A stretch of DNA of 64,000 nucleotides, taken from Actinomycetota bacterium. GTDB lineage: Bacteria; Actinomycetota; Acidimicrobiia; Acidimicrobiales; RAAP-2. Below the pieces are notes generated by a model, which worked only from the letters and a program-made list of their open reading frames with translations, ran no database searches and was not told the DNA's origin. Position numbers and translations under genes: made by a program. How positions within the stretch are numbered: the stretch's first letter is position 1; each line of letters starts with the position of its first letter. The stretch spans positions 1-64,000 of the forward strand of contig JAJPJD010000051.1 of NCBI GenBank assembly GCA_021324355.1, read 5' to 3'. Shown here in pieces: positions 28,264 to 42,806 of this stretch.

Positions 28264-29856
28264 GTGACCGAAGCACGCCGAGACGACGGGCGGCGGACCA
28301 GCTCGGGCATCGAGGTCCGCCCGGTGTACGGGCCGGCCGACCTGCGGGGCTGGGACCCTGAGGTCGCCCTGGGGGAGCCGGGCCGCGAGCCCTTCACGCG
28401 TGGGATCCGCCCCGACATGTACCGGGGCCGGCTGTGGACCATGCGCCAGTACGCCGGGTTCGGGACCGCCGAGGCGACCAACCAGCGGTTCAAGTTCCTG
28501 CTGGAGGCCGGCCAGACCGGGCTGTCGTGCGCCTTCGACCTGCCGACCCAGATGGGCTACGACTCCGACCATCCCCGCGCCGAGGGCGAGGTTGGCAAGG
28601 TGGGGGTGGCGATCGACTCGCTGGCCGACATGCGGCTCCTGCTGGCCGACCTCCCCTTGGACAAGGTCACCACCTCGATGACCATCAACTCGACCGCGGC
28701 CATCCTGCTGCTCCTCTACGAGCTGGTCGCCGAGGAGCATGGGGTTCCCGGCGAGAAGCTGGGTGGCACGATCCAGAATGACATCTTGAAGGAGTACGTG
28801 GCCCGAGGGACGTACATCTACCCGCCCCGTCCCTCGATGCGGCTGATCACCGACACCTTCAACTACTGCGCGGCCAACCTGCCCAACTGGAACACGATCT
28901 CGATCTCGGGCTACCACATCCGCGAAGCGGGATCGACTGCCGTCCAGGAGCTGGCCTTCACGCTGGCCAACGGGATCGCCTACGTCGAGGCGGCGATCGC
29001 GGCCGGCCTGGCGGTCGACGACTTCGCACCACGGCTGTCGTTCTTCTGGAACGCCCACAACAACCTGTTCGAAGAGGTGGCCAAGTTCCGGGCAGCCCGC
29101 CGGATGTGGGCCCGGATCATGACCGAGCGCTTCGGGGCCACCGACCCGCGCTCCAAGATGCTCCGGTTCCATGCCCAGACTGGGGGTTCCACCCTGACCG
29201 CCCAGCAGCCGGAGAACAACATCGTGCGGGTGGCGGTCCAGGCCCTGGGCGCCGTGCTGGGGGGAACCCAGAGCCTCCACACCAACGGCTTCGACGAGGC
29301 CCTGGGCCTTCCGACCGAGCGGGCGGCCCGCCTCGCCCTGCGGACCCAGCAGATCCTGGCCTACGAGTCCGGGGTGACCGACACCGTCGATCCGCTGGCA
29401 GGTTCCTACTACGTCGAGACCCTCACCGACCAGGTGGAGGCGGCCGCGCTGGAGTACCTAGAGCGGATCGACGCCATGGGCGGCGCGGTGGCGGCCATCG
29501 AGGCCCGCTTCATGCAGGACGAGATCGAGCAGGCCGCCTACGCCCAGGCCAAGGCGGTCGATGACGGCGAAGCGGTGGTGGTGGGCGTGAACCGTTTCGT
29601 CGAGGAGGCCCGTGAGCCGACCGAGGTCTTCCCGATCGACGCCGAGCTCCAGCGGGCGCAGGTCGAGCGGACCAGGCGAGTCCGGGCCGAGCGGAACCAG
29701 GCGGCCGTCGACGAGGCCCTGGGAAAGGTGGCCAAGGCCGCGGCCGGGACCGAGAACCTGCTCGTCCCCATGAAAGAGGCCCTGCGCAACATGGCCACCT
29801 TGGGTGAGGTGTCCGATGTGCTGCGGGCCGAGTTCGGCGTCTACCAACCTCACTGA
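28264..29856 (+). CDS. Methylmalonyl-CoA mutase family protein, large (substrate-binding) subunit only
   Basis: [75 protein letters not shown]; ends without a B12-binding domain. Confidence 0.92.
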   Translation: MTEARRDDGRRTSSGIEVRPVYGPADLRGWDPEVALGEPGREPFTRGIRPDMYRGRLWTMRQYAGFGTAEATNQRFKFLLEAGQTGLSCAFDLPTQMGYDSDHPRAEGEVGKVGVAIDSLADMRLLLADLPLDKVTTSMTINSTAAILLLLYELVAEEHGVPGEKLGGTIQNDILKEYVARGTYIYPPRPSMRLITDTFNYCAANLPNWNTISISGYHIREAGSTAVQELAFTLANGIAYVEAAIAAGLAVDDFAPRLSFFWNAHNNLFEEVAKFRAARRMWARIMTERFGATDPRSKMLRFHAQTGGSTLTAQQPENNIVRVAVQALGAVLGGTQSLHTNGFDEALGLPTERAARLALRTQQILAYESGVTDTVDPLAGSYYVETLTDQVEAAALEYLERIDAMGGAVAAIEARFMQDEIEQAAYAQAKAVDDGEAVVVGVNRFVEEAREPTEVFPIDAELQRAQVERTRRVRAERNQAAVDEALGKVAKAAAGTENLLVPMKEALRNMATLGEVSDVLRAEFGVYQPH

Positions 29857-31037
29857 GGACGGCGGCCGGAGCGTTCGAGCAGCCGGGACCGCAGGTGCGG
29901 GTCGGTGGCGGCATCGATCGCGGTCCAGGCGAGGGCAAGTGCCCCGTCGAGCAGGGCGCCGTCGGCCGACGGAGTCGTGCAGGCCGAGGCGAACTCGGGC
30001 TGATGGTTCACCGCGCCGCCGGCCTCGATCCCGATGAGCGGATGGATGGTTGGCACCTGGAGCGACACGTTCGCCATGTCGGTCGACAGGGTGGGGAGGG
30101 CCACGCCTCGGTCGTCGTCGTCGAAGCGCCGCCCCAGGGCTTCGGCGTTGGCTCGGTAGGCGGCGAGGAGGTCCCAGTCGGGCTCCATGTGGCTGTAGAC
30201 CGGCGACAGGGTTTCGAACGACACCCGGGCCCCGGTGGCCAGGGCGCCCGCCTCGAAACACCGACGCACCCGAGGCTCCAGGCGTTCTAGGTCACGGACC
30301 ACTGGCGCTCGGCACATGAAGCGGCCTCGCACCCGGGCCGGGATGATGTTGGCCGCCTGGCCGCCTTCGGTCACGAACCCGTGGACCTGGTCGCCGGGGG
30401 GGAGCTGCTGGCGGAGGAGGCCGAGGGCCACCTGGGCGACGACCATGGCGTCGGCCGCATTGATCCCCTCGTGAGGGGCAGCCGAGGCGTGGGCCTCCTT
30501 GCCGATGAACTCCACCGCGAAGTGGCTGACCGCGAGGCAGGCCGCGCTCAGCCGGTCGTTCGGCCAGGGGTGGACCATCATGGCTAGGTGGGCGTCGTCG
30601 AAGGCGCCCCGCTCGAGCATGAGCACCTTGCCGCCGCCACCCTCCTCGGCCGGGGTGCCGAGCACGTCGACGGTGACGCCCAGCTCGTCGGCCACCTCGG
30701 CCAGCGCCAGCGCGGCCCCGACCGAGGACGCGCCGATGATGTTGTGGCCGCAGGCGTGGCCGACCTCGGGCAGCGCGTCGTACTCGGCGCACAGGGCCAC
30801 CACCAGAGGGCCATCCCCGAAGCGGGCCGAGAAGGCGGTCTCCAGCTGGCAGATCCCGCGCTCGACGGCCATCCCTGATGCCGACAGGACCTCGGTCAGC
30901 TGGTCGACCGCAAAGCGCTCCTCGAAGGCCAGCTCGGGACGGGCGTGGATGGCATGGCTCAGTGTGACGAGCCGGTCACGGTGTCGCTCGAGCGCCTGGC
31001 GGGCCCGCGCTTTGAGGTCGCCAGCCGTGCTCGCCAC
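29850..31037 (-). CDS. M20-family amidohydrolase/peptidase
   Basis: [61 protein letters not shown]. Confidence 0.9.
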   Translation of the reverse strand: MASTAGDLKARARQALERHRDRLVTLSHAIHARPELAFEERFAVDQLTEVLSASGMAVERGICQLETAFSARFGDGPLVVALCAEYDALPEVGHACGHNIIGASSVGAALALAEVADELGVTVDVLGTPAEEGGGGKVLMLERGAFDDAHLAMMVHPWPNDRLSAACLAVSHFAVEFIGKEAHASAAPHEGINAADAMVVAQVALGLLRQQLPPGDQVHGFVTEGGQAANIIPARVRGRFMCRAPVVRDLERLEPRVRRCFEAGALATGARVSFETLSPVYSHMEPDWDLLAAYRANAEALGRRFDDDDRGVALPTLSTDMANVSLQVPTIHPLIGIEAGGAVNHQPEFASACTTPSADGALLDGALALAWTAIDAATDPHLRSRLLERSGRRPQ

Positions 31038-31047
31038 CGAGCCCGGC

Positions 31048-32823
<1,776 letters not shown>

Positions 32824-32860
32824 CCTCGTCCCTCTTGGTCGCCTGCCGACGGCTGAACAG

Positions 32861-32912
32861 GGCACGCCGCCACGACCTGACCGTTTCGGGCCATACACTG
32901 GCACGCCGCCAC
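32861..32912. repeat. Pair of 13-bp direct repeats ggcacgccgccac in the divergent pccA-like/birA promoter region
   Basis: ggcacgccgccac at 32861-32873 and 32900-32912 (39 bp start to start); second copy abuts a TACACT hexamer. Confidence 0.7.
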
Positions 32913-32964
32913 CGGTGGTCGCCACGTCGCTACGGGTCGGGTGCCGCCCGGGGGCCCGCCCGCC

Positions 32965-33726
32965 ATGACCGCTTCAGCTCCCCGACGCAGGTTCACCGAC
33001 ATCTCGTGGTTCGAGGAGCTGGGCTCCACCAACACCTGGCTCCTGGACAGGGCCGCCCAGGGCGCCGAGGAGGGCACGGTGGCGGTGGCGGACAGCCAGG
33101 GCGAGGGGCGGGGCCGGCGAGGCCGGCGGTGGGACTCCCCGCCTGGCTCGGGCCTGCTGACCTCCATCCTGTTCCGGCCCCGGCTGGCGGCGAGCGAGCT
33201 GTTCAGCGTCTCGGCACTGGTCGCATTGGCCGCCCGGGACGCCGCCCTGGGCGTGGCCGGCGTCGCGCTGGGGGTCAAGTGGCCCAACGACCTAGTCCAC
33301 GACGACCGCAAGCTGGCCGGCATCTTGGCCGAGACCCGGGGTGCCACCAGCGGCCAGCCGGTGGTGGTGGTCGGGATCGGGATCAACGTGTCGTGGCCGA
33401 GGTCCCCGAGCGACGCCCCGGAGCTCCACGCCACCTGCCTCGAGGTGGTGTGCGGCCGGCCGGTGGACCGGCGGGAGCTGCTCGAAGCGATGCTGAGCTC
33501 GGTCGAGCAGCGTCGCCCCTCCTTGGATCGGGCGAGCGGCCGGGCGTCGCTGGTCGAGGAGCTGGCCGCCTGCACGGTGACCATCGGCCGCCGGGTCAGG
33601 GTGGAGACCTCGGGCGGTCTGCTGGTGGGCACGGCAGTGGGCCTCGATCGACGGGGCGAGCTCATCGTCGAGACCGGCGGCACCCGCCAGTCCATCGCGG
33701 CCGGCGACGTGGTGCACCTGCGCTGA
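32965..33726 (+). CDS. birA: Biotin--[acetyl-CoA-carboxylase] ligase, no HTH domain
   Basis: [61 protein letters not shown]. Confidence 0.92.
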   Translation: MTASAPRRRFTDISWFEELGSTNTWLLDRAAQGAEEGTVAVADSQGEGRGRRGRRWDSPPGSGLLTSILFRPRLAASELFSVSALVALAARDAALGVAGVALGVKWPNDLVHDDRKLAGILAETRGATSGQPVVVVGIGINVSWPRSPSDAPELHATCLEVVCGRPVDRRELLEAMLSSVEQRRPSLDRASGRASLVEELAACTVTIGRRVRVETSGGLLVGTAVGLDRRGELIVETGGTRQSIAAGDVVHLR

Positions 33727-33757
33727 TGCGCCGCCAGGGATCGCCGGAGGGCGCCGG

Positions 33758-33763
33758 TAGGCT
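33758..33763 (+). promoter_or_regulatory. Candidate leaderless -10 element (TAGGCT) for the dehydratase gene
   Basis: TAGGCT ends 9 nt before ATG 33773. Confidence 0.4.
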
Positions 33764-33772
33764 GGCCGGCCT

Positions 33773-34789
33773 ATGCGGCTCCTGGTGACCGGGGGGGCGG
33801 GGTTCATCGGGTCGAACTTCGTGCGCCACTGGGTCCGCGAGCACCCCGAGGACCGGGTGGTCGTCTACGACGCCCTCACCTACGCCGGCAACCGGGCCAG
33901 CCTGGCCGACGTGGAGGGCGAGATCGGTTTCGTCCACGCCGACGTCACCGACCTCGACCGGGCCCGAGCGGCGCTGGCCGAGCACCGCATCGAGGTGGTG
34001 GTCCACCTGGCGGCCGAGTCGCACAACAGCCGGGCCGCCCTCGACCCGGCAGTGTTCTTCCGGACGAACGTGCTCGGGACCCAGACCATGCTGGAAGCGG
34101 CTCGTCAGCACGGCGTGTCCCGCTTCCATCACGTCTCGACCTGCGAGGTCTACGGCGAGCTGGCCCTCGACGACCCCGAGCCGTTCACCGAGTCGAGCCC
34201 GTACCGTCCCCGCACCCCCTACAGCGCGTCAAAGGCCGGGGCCGACCACGCGGTTCGGGCCTACCGGGAGACCTTCGGGCTGCCGGTCACCATCACCAAC
34301 TGCGCCAACAACTACGGCCCCTACCAGTTCCCCGAGAAGCTGGTCGCGATGTGCGCGACCCGGGCCCTCGACGACCGCCCGCTCCCGCTCTACGCGTCGC
34401 TCGGCCACCGCCGGGAGTGGCTGCACGTCCTCGACCACTGCCGGGCCATCGAGGCGGTCCTGCTCCGCGGCCGCCTCGGCGAGACCTACCTGGTGGGCAG
34501 CGGGGTCGAGGCGACCATCGAAGAGATCGCCGACCTGGTGCTGGCGGCTGCCGGCAAGCCGCCGTCGCTCAAGCAGATCGTTCCCGACCGCCCCGGCCAC
34601 GACGCCCGGTACCTGCTCGACTCGAGCAAGCTCCGCTCTGAGCTGGGGTGGGCGCCACAAGTTGGCCTGGCCGAGGGAGTGGCGGACACCGTCGCCTGGT
34701 ACCGGGACCACCGCCAGTGGTGGGAGCCGCTGGTGGGGGCGGTGGTGGACGAGCACGGCTGGGGCGGCGGGGGCGCCGGGGGCCGGTGA
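33773..34789 (+). CDS. dTDP-glucose 4,6-dehydratase-like NDP-sugar epimerase/dehydratase
   Basis: VTGGAGFIGSNFVRH, HLAAESHNSR, STCEVYG, TPYSASKAGADHAVRAY, TNCANNYGPYQFPEKL. Confidence 0.85.
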   Translation: MRLLVTGGAGFIGSNFVRHWVREHPEDRVVVYDALTYAGNRASLADVEGEIGFVHADVTDLDRARAALAEHRIEVVVHLAAESHNSRAALDPAVFFRTNVLGTQTMLEAARQHGVSRFHHVSTCEVYGELALDDPEPFTESSPYRPRTPYSASKAGADHAVRAYRETFGLPVTITNCANNYGPYQFPEKLVAMCATRALDDRPLPLYASLGHRREWLHVLDHCRAIEAVLLRGRLGETYLVGSGVEATIEEIADLVLAAAGKPPSLKQIVPDRPGHDARYLLDSSKLRSELGWAPQVGLAEGVADTVAWYRDHRQWWEPLVGAVVDEHGWGGGGAGGR

Positions 34790-35664
34790 GCCGGCCCGGC
34801 GACCAGGGCGGGCTGCGGGCGCTGGTGACCGGGGCCGCCGGCCAGCTCGGCGTCGAGGTGGTCGCCCGCTGGCGGCTCGAGGAGCAGGGCGCGGTGGTGG
34901 CGGCCGACCACCGCCAGCTGCCGGTCGACGACGCCCAGGCGGTGACGGCGGTCCTCGAGCAGACCCGACCCCATGTGGTCATTCACTGCGCCGCCCTCAC
35001 CGACGTGGACCGCTGCCAGCGTGAGCCGGAGCTGGCCCGGGCGGTGAACGCCGTGGGGACCGCCAACGTGGCCCGGGCCGCCGCCGCCACCGGCGCCCAC
35101 CTGGTCTGCGTCTCCACCGACTACGTCTTCGACGGCCGGGCCACCCGCCCCTACACCGAGGCCGACCCACCCAACCCGATCTCGGTGTACGGGCAGACCA
35201 AGCTGGCCGGGGAGCGGGCCTGCCCGCCCGAGGCGACCATCGTGCGGACCTCGTGGCTGTCGGGGATCGGCCCGAGCGGGTTCGTGCCGGCGATCCTGCG
35301 CCGGGCTCACGACACCGGGTCGCTCCCGGTGGTCGTGGACCAGCGGGCGTCGCCCACCTACACCGCCGACCTGGCCCGGGCGATCGTCGAGCTGGCCCGG
35401 GATCGCCGGTCGGGGTGCTTCCATGTGACCAACGCCGGCCAGGCCAGCCGCTACGAGCTGGCCCGGGAGGTCCTGGCCGTGGCCGGGGGGGACCCGGACC
35501 GGGTGCGGCCGATCACCACCGCCGAGCTCGACCCGCCCCGCCCGGCCCCTCGTCCGGCCTACTCGGTCCTGGACAACTCGGCGTTCGCCGCCGCCGGCTA
35601 CCGCCCCCTGCCCGACTGGCGGGACGCCCTGGTCCGGCTCCTGGCCCGGCTCGCCCCTCGATGA
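34786..35664 (+). CDS. rfbD: dTDP-4-dehydrorhamnose reductase
   Basis: LVTGAAGQLGVEV, HCAALTDVDRCQREPELARAVNAVGTANVARAA, STDYVFDGRATRPYTEADPPNPISVYGQTKLAGE; overlaps upstream stop (GTGA). Confidence 0.9.
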   Translation: MSRPGDQGGLRALVTGAAGQLGVEVVARWRLEEQGAVVAADHRQLPVDDAQAVTAVLEQTRPHVVIHCAALTDVDRCQREPELARAVNAVGTANVARAAAATGAHLVCVSTDYVFDGRATRPYTEADPPNPISVYGQTKLAGERACPPEATIVRTSWLSGIGPSGFVPAILRRAHDTGSLPVVVDQRASPTYTADLARAIVELARDRRSGCFHVTNAGQASRYELAREVLAVAGGDPDRVRPITTAELDPPRPAPRPAYSVLDNSAFAAAGYRPLPDWRDALVRLLARLAPR

Positions 35665-36548
35665 GCGCGCCCGGGCACTCGTGCGCGGCGGTGGTGGTCG
35701 ACTACGACACCGGCGCCTACCTGGCCGAGTGCGTGCGCTCGCTGGCCGCCGAGGGCCTGGCCGAGGTGGTGGTGGTGGAGAACGGCGACCCGGCTGCGGC
35801 CCGGGCCGCCCTGGCGGCAGCTGGCCTCGAGCACACCCCGCTGCTCTCCACTGGGCGGAACCTCGGCTACGGGGCCGGGGCCAACCGGGGCCTGGCCGCG
35901 CTTGGTGAGACCGAGTACGTCCTGGTCTGCAATCCCGACCTGGTCGTCCATGCCGGCGCGGTGGGCAGCCTGGCCCAGGCGCTGGCCGAGCACCCCGACT
36001 GGGCGGTGGTCGGTCCCCGGATCCTCACCCCCGAGGGCGCCGCCTATCCGTCGGCCCGGCTGTTCCCCACGCCGCTGGTGGCGGCCGGCCACGCCCTGCT
36101 GGGGTCGGCCTTCCCGGCCAATCCGTTCACCCGCCGGTACCGGACCCCCGGTCCTGGGGAGCGGACCGGCGAGGTCGACTGGGTGTCGGGCGCGTGCTTC
36201 CTCGCCCGCCGGCGAGCCCTGGAGGAGGTGGGTGGTTTCGACGAGCGGTACTTCATGTTCGCCGAGGACATGGACCTGTGCTGGCGGCTCCGGCAGGCCG
36301 GGTGGCTGATCGGGTTCTGCCCGGCAGCCGAAGTCACCCACCACGAGGGGATCTCCCGCCGGGCCCACCCCTACGCCATGGCCCTGGCCCACCACCGCTC
36401 GGCGTTGCGCTTCGCCGCCACCACCCTGAGCGGGCCCCGTCGGCTCCTGCTGCCGGCCGTGGCCCTGGGCCTGGCGGCCCGGCTGGGCGTGACCTGGGCC
36501 ACCACCTTCCTGCGGCGGGCCAACCCGGGGCGCCCGCCGGGCGCGTAG
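35661..36548 (+). CDS. Glycosyltransferase family 2 (rhamnosyltransferase-like)
   Basis: VVVENGDPAAA, NLGYGAGANRGLA, LVCNPDLVV, WVSGACFLARRRALEEVGGFDERYFMFAEDMDLCWRLRQAGW. Confidence 0.9.
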   Translation: MSAPGHSCAAVVVDYDTGAYLAECVRSLAAEGLAEVVVVENGDPAAARAALAAAGLEHTPLLSTGRNLGYGAGANRGLAALGETEYVLVCNPDLVVHAGAVGSLAQALAEHPDWAVVGPRILTPEGAAYPSARLFPTPLVAAGHALLGSAFPANPFTRRYRTPGPGERTGEVDWVSGACFLARRRALEEVGGFDERYFMFAEDMDLCWRLRQAGWLIGFCPAAEVTHHEGISRRAHPYAMALAHHRSALRFAATTLSGPRRLLLPAVALGLAARLGVTWATTFLRRANPGRPPGA

Positions 36549-36871
36549 GATCCGAGGTGGTCGGGTGCGGGTCTGTGGTTGCAAGTCGAGGCCAGTCGCA
36601 GGCGAAACGACCCACGTAAGGCGACGCTTGGTCGCTGAGCATGGTGCGATTTAGGGGTAAGACCTGCCCGCAGCGTCCGACGGTCGGGCGCTGACGGAGA
36701 CGGGGTGACGCGAGCCACCAAGCGGACCGAAGGGCCTGGTGCCGCCGGTCCCGGGCCCGCCAGCCCTGCAGCAGGCGAGTGTGGGGGCAAAGACCAGGTC
36801 AGCCGCACCCGGCCGGCCGCGGTCGCCCGGAACGCCACCGCCAGGGCCCCCAGGTACGATCGAGGGGTCCC

Positions 36872-39614
<2,743 letters not shown>

Positions 39615-39628
<14 letters not shown>

Positions 39629-40763
39629 GGCGCCGCCAGCCGAGCGACGCGACCTCCCCGCCGAGCTCACCAGCCTGGAGGACCGCCTTCGCGACGCCCG
39701 GGGCTACCTCGGGATCGACGCGCTGCGACAGCGCCGTGACGAGCTGGAGGCCGAGGCCGCCCGGCCCGATTTGTGGGACGACCCCGAGCGCGGCCGCATG
39801 GTGACCACCGAGCTGGGGCGGGTGGTCGACGACCTCGAAGGGTTCGACGCCCTGGGCGGGAGCCTGGAGGAGGCCAAGGTCCTGCTCGAGCTGGTCCAGG
39901 AGGCGGCGGCGGCCGGCTCGCCCGACGCCGGCTTGGAGGCCGAGCTGGCCGAGACGATCGACCGGGTCTCCGAGCGGCTCGGTCGCCTGGAGCTGCAGTC
40001 CCTGCTCTCGGGCGAGTACGACGAGAAGGACGCGGTGGCCGAGGTCCACGCCGGCGCAGGCGGGACCGACGCCCAGGACTGGGCCGAGATGCTGTTGCGG
40101 ATGTACACCCGCTGGGCCGAGCGTCGGGGCTTCGTCGTCGAGATCGACGAGGTGACCGAGGGCAAGGAGGCCGGGCTGCTCTCGGCGACCTTCATCGTGA
40201 AGGGCCGTTTCGCCTTCGGCCTGCTGTCGGCCGAGCGGGGGGTCCACCGGCTGGTCCGGATCTCCCCATTCGACTCCCAGAACCGCCGCCAGACCAGCTT
40301 CGCCTCGCTCGACGTCATCCCGTTCTTAGAAGACCTTTCCGACGAGGTGCAGATCGACGAGAAGGATCTCCGGGTCGACACCTACCGCTCCTCGGGCGCC
40401 GGCGGCCAGCACGTCAACAAGACCGACTCGGCGGTCCGCCTGACCCACCTGCCGACCGGGATCGTTGTGTCGTGTCAGAACGAGCGGAGCCAGCACCAGA
40501 ACAAGGCCCGGGCGCTGCAGATCCTGGCGGCGAAGCTGGCCCAGCGCAACCGGGAGGAGCGCCAGGCCGAGCTCGACCAGCTCTCGGGCGACCGCACCGA
40601 CAACGCGTGGGGCAACCAGATCCGCTCCTACACCCTGGCCCCGTTCCAGCTGGTGAAGGACGTCCGGACCAAGGTGGAGACCGGCAACGTCGAGGCTGTG
40701 CTCGACGGCGACATCGACCGGTTCATCGAGGCCGAGCTGCGCCGGCGGCGGGCGATCGCCTGA
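39615..40763 (+). CDS. prfB: Peptide chain release factor 2
   Basis: SPFDSQNRRQTSFAS, GAGGQHVNKTDSAVRLTHLPTGIVV; overlaps secA end by 14 nt; no in-frame stop at the usual frameshift position. Confidence 0.95.
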
Positions 40764-40999
40764 GCGCGCCGGGTGTCGCCGTCTCGTAACCAGGTTGTCG
40801 AACAACCGTCGCTCGGGACGTTGTCCCAGCTCAGGCTAGCGATCGGGGCCGTGGCCGGCCCAGCTGTGGCCCCGCTGGGACCGGGTTCCGGGCGCGCCGC
40901 CCGCTCACTGGCTAGTCTTGGCCGGTCCGATGCTCGTGCCCTGCGTGCCAGACCGTCGGCCGGTGACGTCGGCCCTCAGTCGGTGACGACACCGCTCCC

Positions 41000-41734
41000 A
41001 TGATCCGCTTCGAGAACGTCACCAAGGTCTACAAGAACGGGACGGTCGCCGTTCGCAACCTCTCCCTCGACATCCAGAAGGGCGAGTTCGTCTTCATCGT
41101 TGGTCCCTCTGGGTCGGGGAAGACCACCTGCATCCGCATGCTGCTGCGCGAGGAGCTGCCGGACCGGGGCCGGATCTGGGTGGCTGGTCGGGAGATCATC
41201 CAGCTGCCCAAGTGGCGAGTCCCCTACCTGCGGCGCAACGTCGGCTGCGTGTTCCAGGACTTCCGCCTGCTCCCCAACAAGACCGTCTTCCAGAACGTCG
41301 CCTTCGCCCTCGAGGTGATCGGCCGGCCCAAGAGCGTGGTCGAGACCCAGGTGCCTCAGGTGCTCGAGCTGGTCGGGTTGGCCAAGAAGCGAGACAACCT
41401 CCCCGGTGAGCTCTCTGGCGGCGAGCAGCAGCGGGTAGCGATCGCCCGGGCCTTCGTCAACCGCCCCCTCATCCTGCTGGCCGACGAGCCCACCGGGAAC
41501 CTCGACCCGGGGACGAGCCAGGGGATCATGCGGCTGCTTGACCGGATCAACCGGACCGGGACCACCGTGGTGATCGCCACCCACGACGCTGCCCTGGTCG
41601 ACTGGATGCGCCGCCGGGTGGTCGAGCTCGACCAGGGCATGATCGTGCGGGACCAGGCCCGGGGCGTCTACGGGATCGATGCCAACACCGGACCGGTCCC
41701 TCGGACCGAGGTCGTGGCCCGCAGGAGCTCCTAG
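41000..41734 (+). CDS. ftsE: Cell division ATP-binding protein FtsE
   Basis: [74 protein letters not shown]. Confidence 0.95.
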   Translation: MIRFENVTKVYKNGTVAVRNLSLDIQKGEFVFIVGPSGSGKTTCIRMLLREELPDRGRIWVAGREIIQLPKWRVPYLRRNVGCVFQDFRLLPNKTVFQNVAFALEVIGRPKSVVETQVPQVLELVGLAKKRDNLPGELSGGEQQRVAIARAFVNRPLILLADEPTGNLDPGTSQGIMRLLDRINRTGTTVVIATHDAALVDWMRRRVVELDQGMIVRDQARGVYGIDANTGPVPRTEVVARRSS

Positions 41735-42619
41735 ATGCCGCTGTCGGCGGACTACATCATCCGCGAGACGACGACCAACCTCTGGCGCAACCGCCTGATG
41801 ACCATCGCCGCCGTGCTGACGGTCGCGGTGTCGCTGGCCCTCGTCGGTGCGGCCCTGTTGCTGAAGCAGGGGGCGGCCAATGCCGAGGTCGACTGGCAGC
41901 GGGGCATCCAGGTCACCGTGTGGATGAAGCCGTCCGCTAGTGCCTCAGAGATCAGCGCGATCCGCTCCGAGCTTGCCCAACTGCCCTATGTGCACGGCTG
42001 CACCTTCTGGAGCCAGCTGCGCGACTACCACGAGGCCTCGAAGCTCCTCCCGCCGTCGGAGTTCTCCGCCTTGACCCCGAGCTCCACCCCGAGCTCCATC
42101 CGCTGCACCCCGAACCAACCGCAGTACGCGACCGCCATCTACGACCGGTTCGTGCACCAGCCCGGCGTCTACGGCGTGGGCTCACCCAACTCGGCCATCC
42201 ACGCGATGGAAGAGACCATCACCATCCTCCAGTGGGTCTTCGTGTCCGTTGCCCTGGTGCTCCTGCTCTCGGCCGGGGTGCTCATCTTGAACACCATCCG
42301 GATGGCCATCTTCGCCCGGCGGCGAGAGGTGTCGGTGATGAAGCTGGTGGGCGCGACCAACTGGTTCATCCGCCTGCCCTTCATGTCCGAAGGGCTGATC
42401 CAGGGACTGGTGGGCTCGGCGGTCGCAGCGGCAGTGGTCCTGGGCCTCCACGAGCTGCTGGACAGCCTGGCCAACCCCAATCAGCCGGGCTCGGTGCTGT
42501 CCCAGATGCGCTTGACCGGCTGGCAGCTGGTGGGCACCGACGTGGTGGTGGTGGTGATCGGGGTGCTCATCGGCTCAGTCGGCTCGGCCATCGCGATCCG
42601 GCGGTTCCTCGACGTCTGA
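41735..42619 (+). CDS. ftsX: Cell division permease FtsX
   Basis: Directly abuts ftsE; N-terminal TM, extracellular loop, three C-terminal TMs, IFARRREVSVMKLVGATNWFIRLPFMSEG. Confidence 0.94.
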   Translation: MPLSADYIIRETTTNLWRNRLMTIAAVLTVAVSLALVGAALLLKQGAANAEVDWQRGIQVTVWMKPSASASEISAIRSELAQLPYVHGCTFWSQLRDYHEASKLLPPSEFSALTPSSTPSSIRCTPNQPQYATAIYDRFVHQPGVYGVGSPNSAIHAMEETITILQWVFVSVALVLLLSAGVLILNTIRMAIFARRREVSVMKLVGATNWFIRLPFMSEGLIQGLVGSAVAAAVVLGLHELLDSLANPNQPGSVLSQMRLTGWQLVGTDVVVVVIGVLIGSVGSAIAIRRFLDV

Positions 42620-42806
42620 GCGAGCGGCGCGGCGACCGGCTTCTGTCGGCCCTGGCAGCAGCGCCCCACCATCCCTGATCGGCGCGAGCCCACGCCCTAG
42701 CGTGTAGAGGAGACCATTCCGAGGGGACGCGGCACCCGCGGTCCTCGTGACCGGATCGGCGTCCGGCCGGCTGCATGCTCCATCGTCGGTTCTGAGAGAG
42801 AGGAAC

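Noticed and set aside
27016-29280. 754-aa minus-strand ORF opposite rhodanese-MoeB and mutase genes
   Set aside because: Antisense shadow of two well-supported genes.
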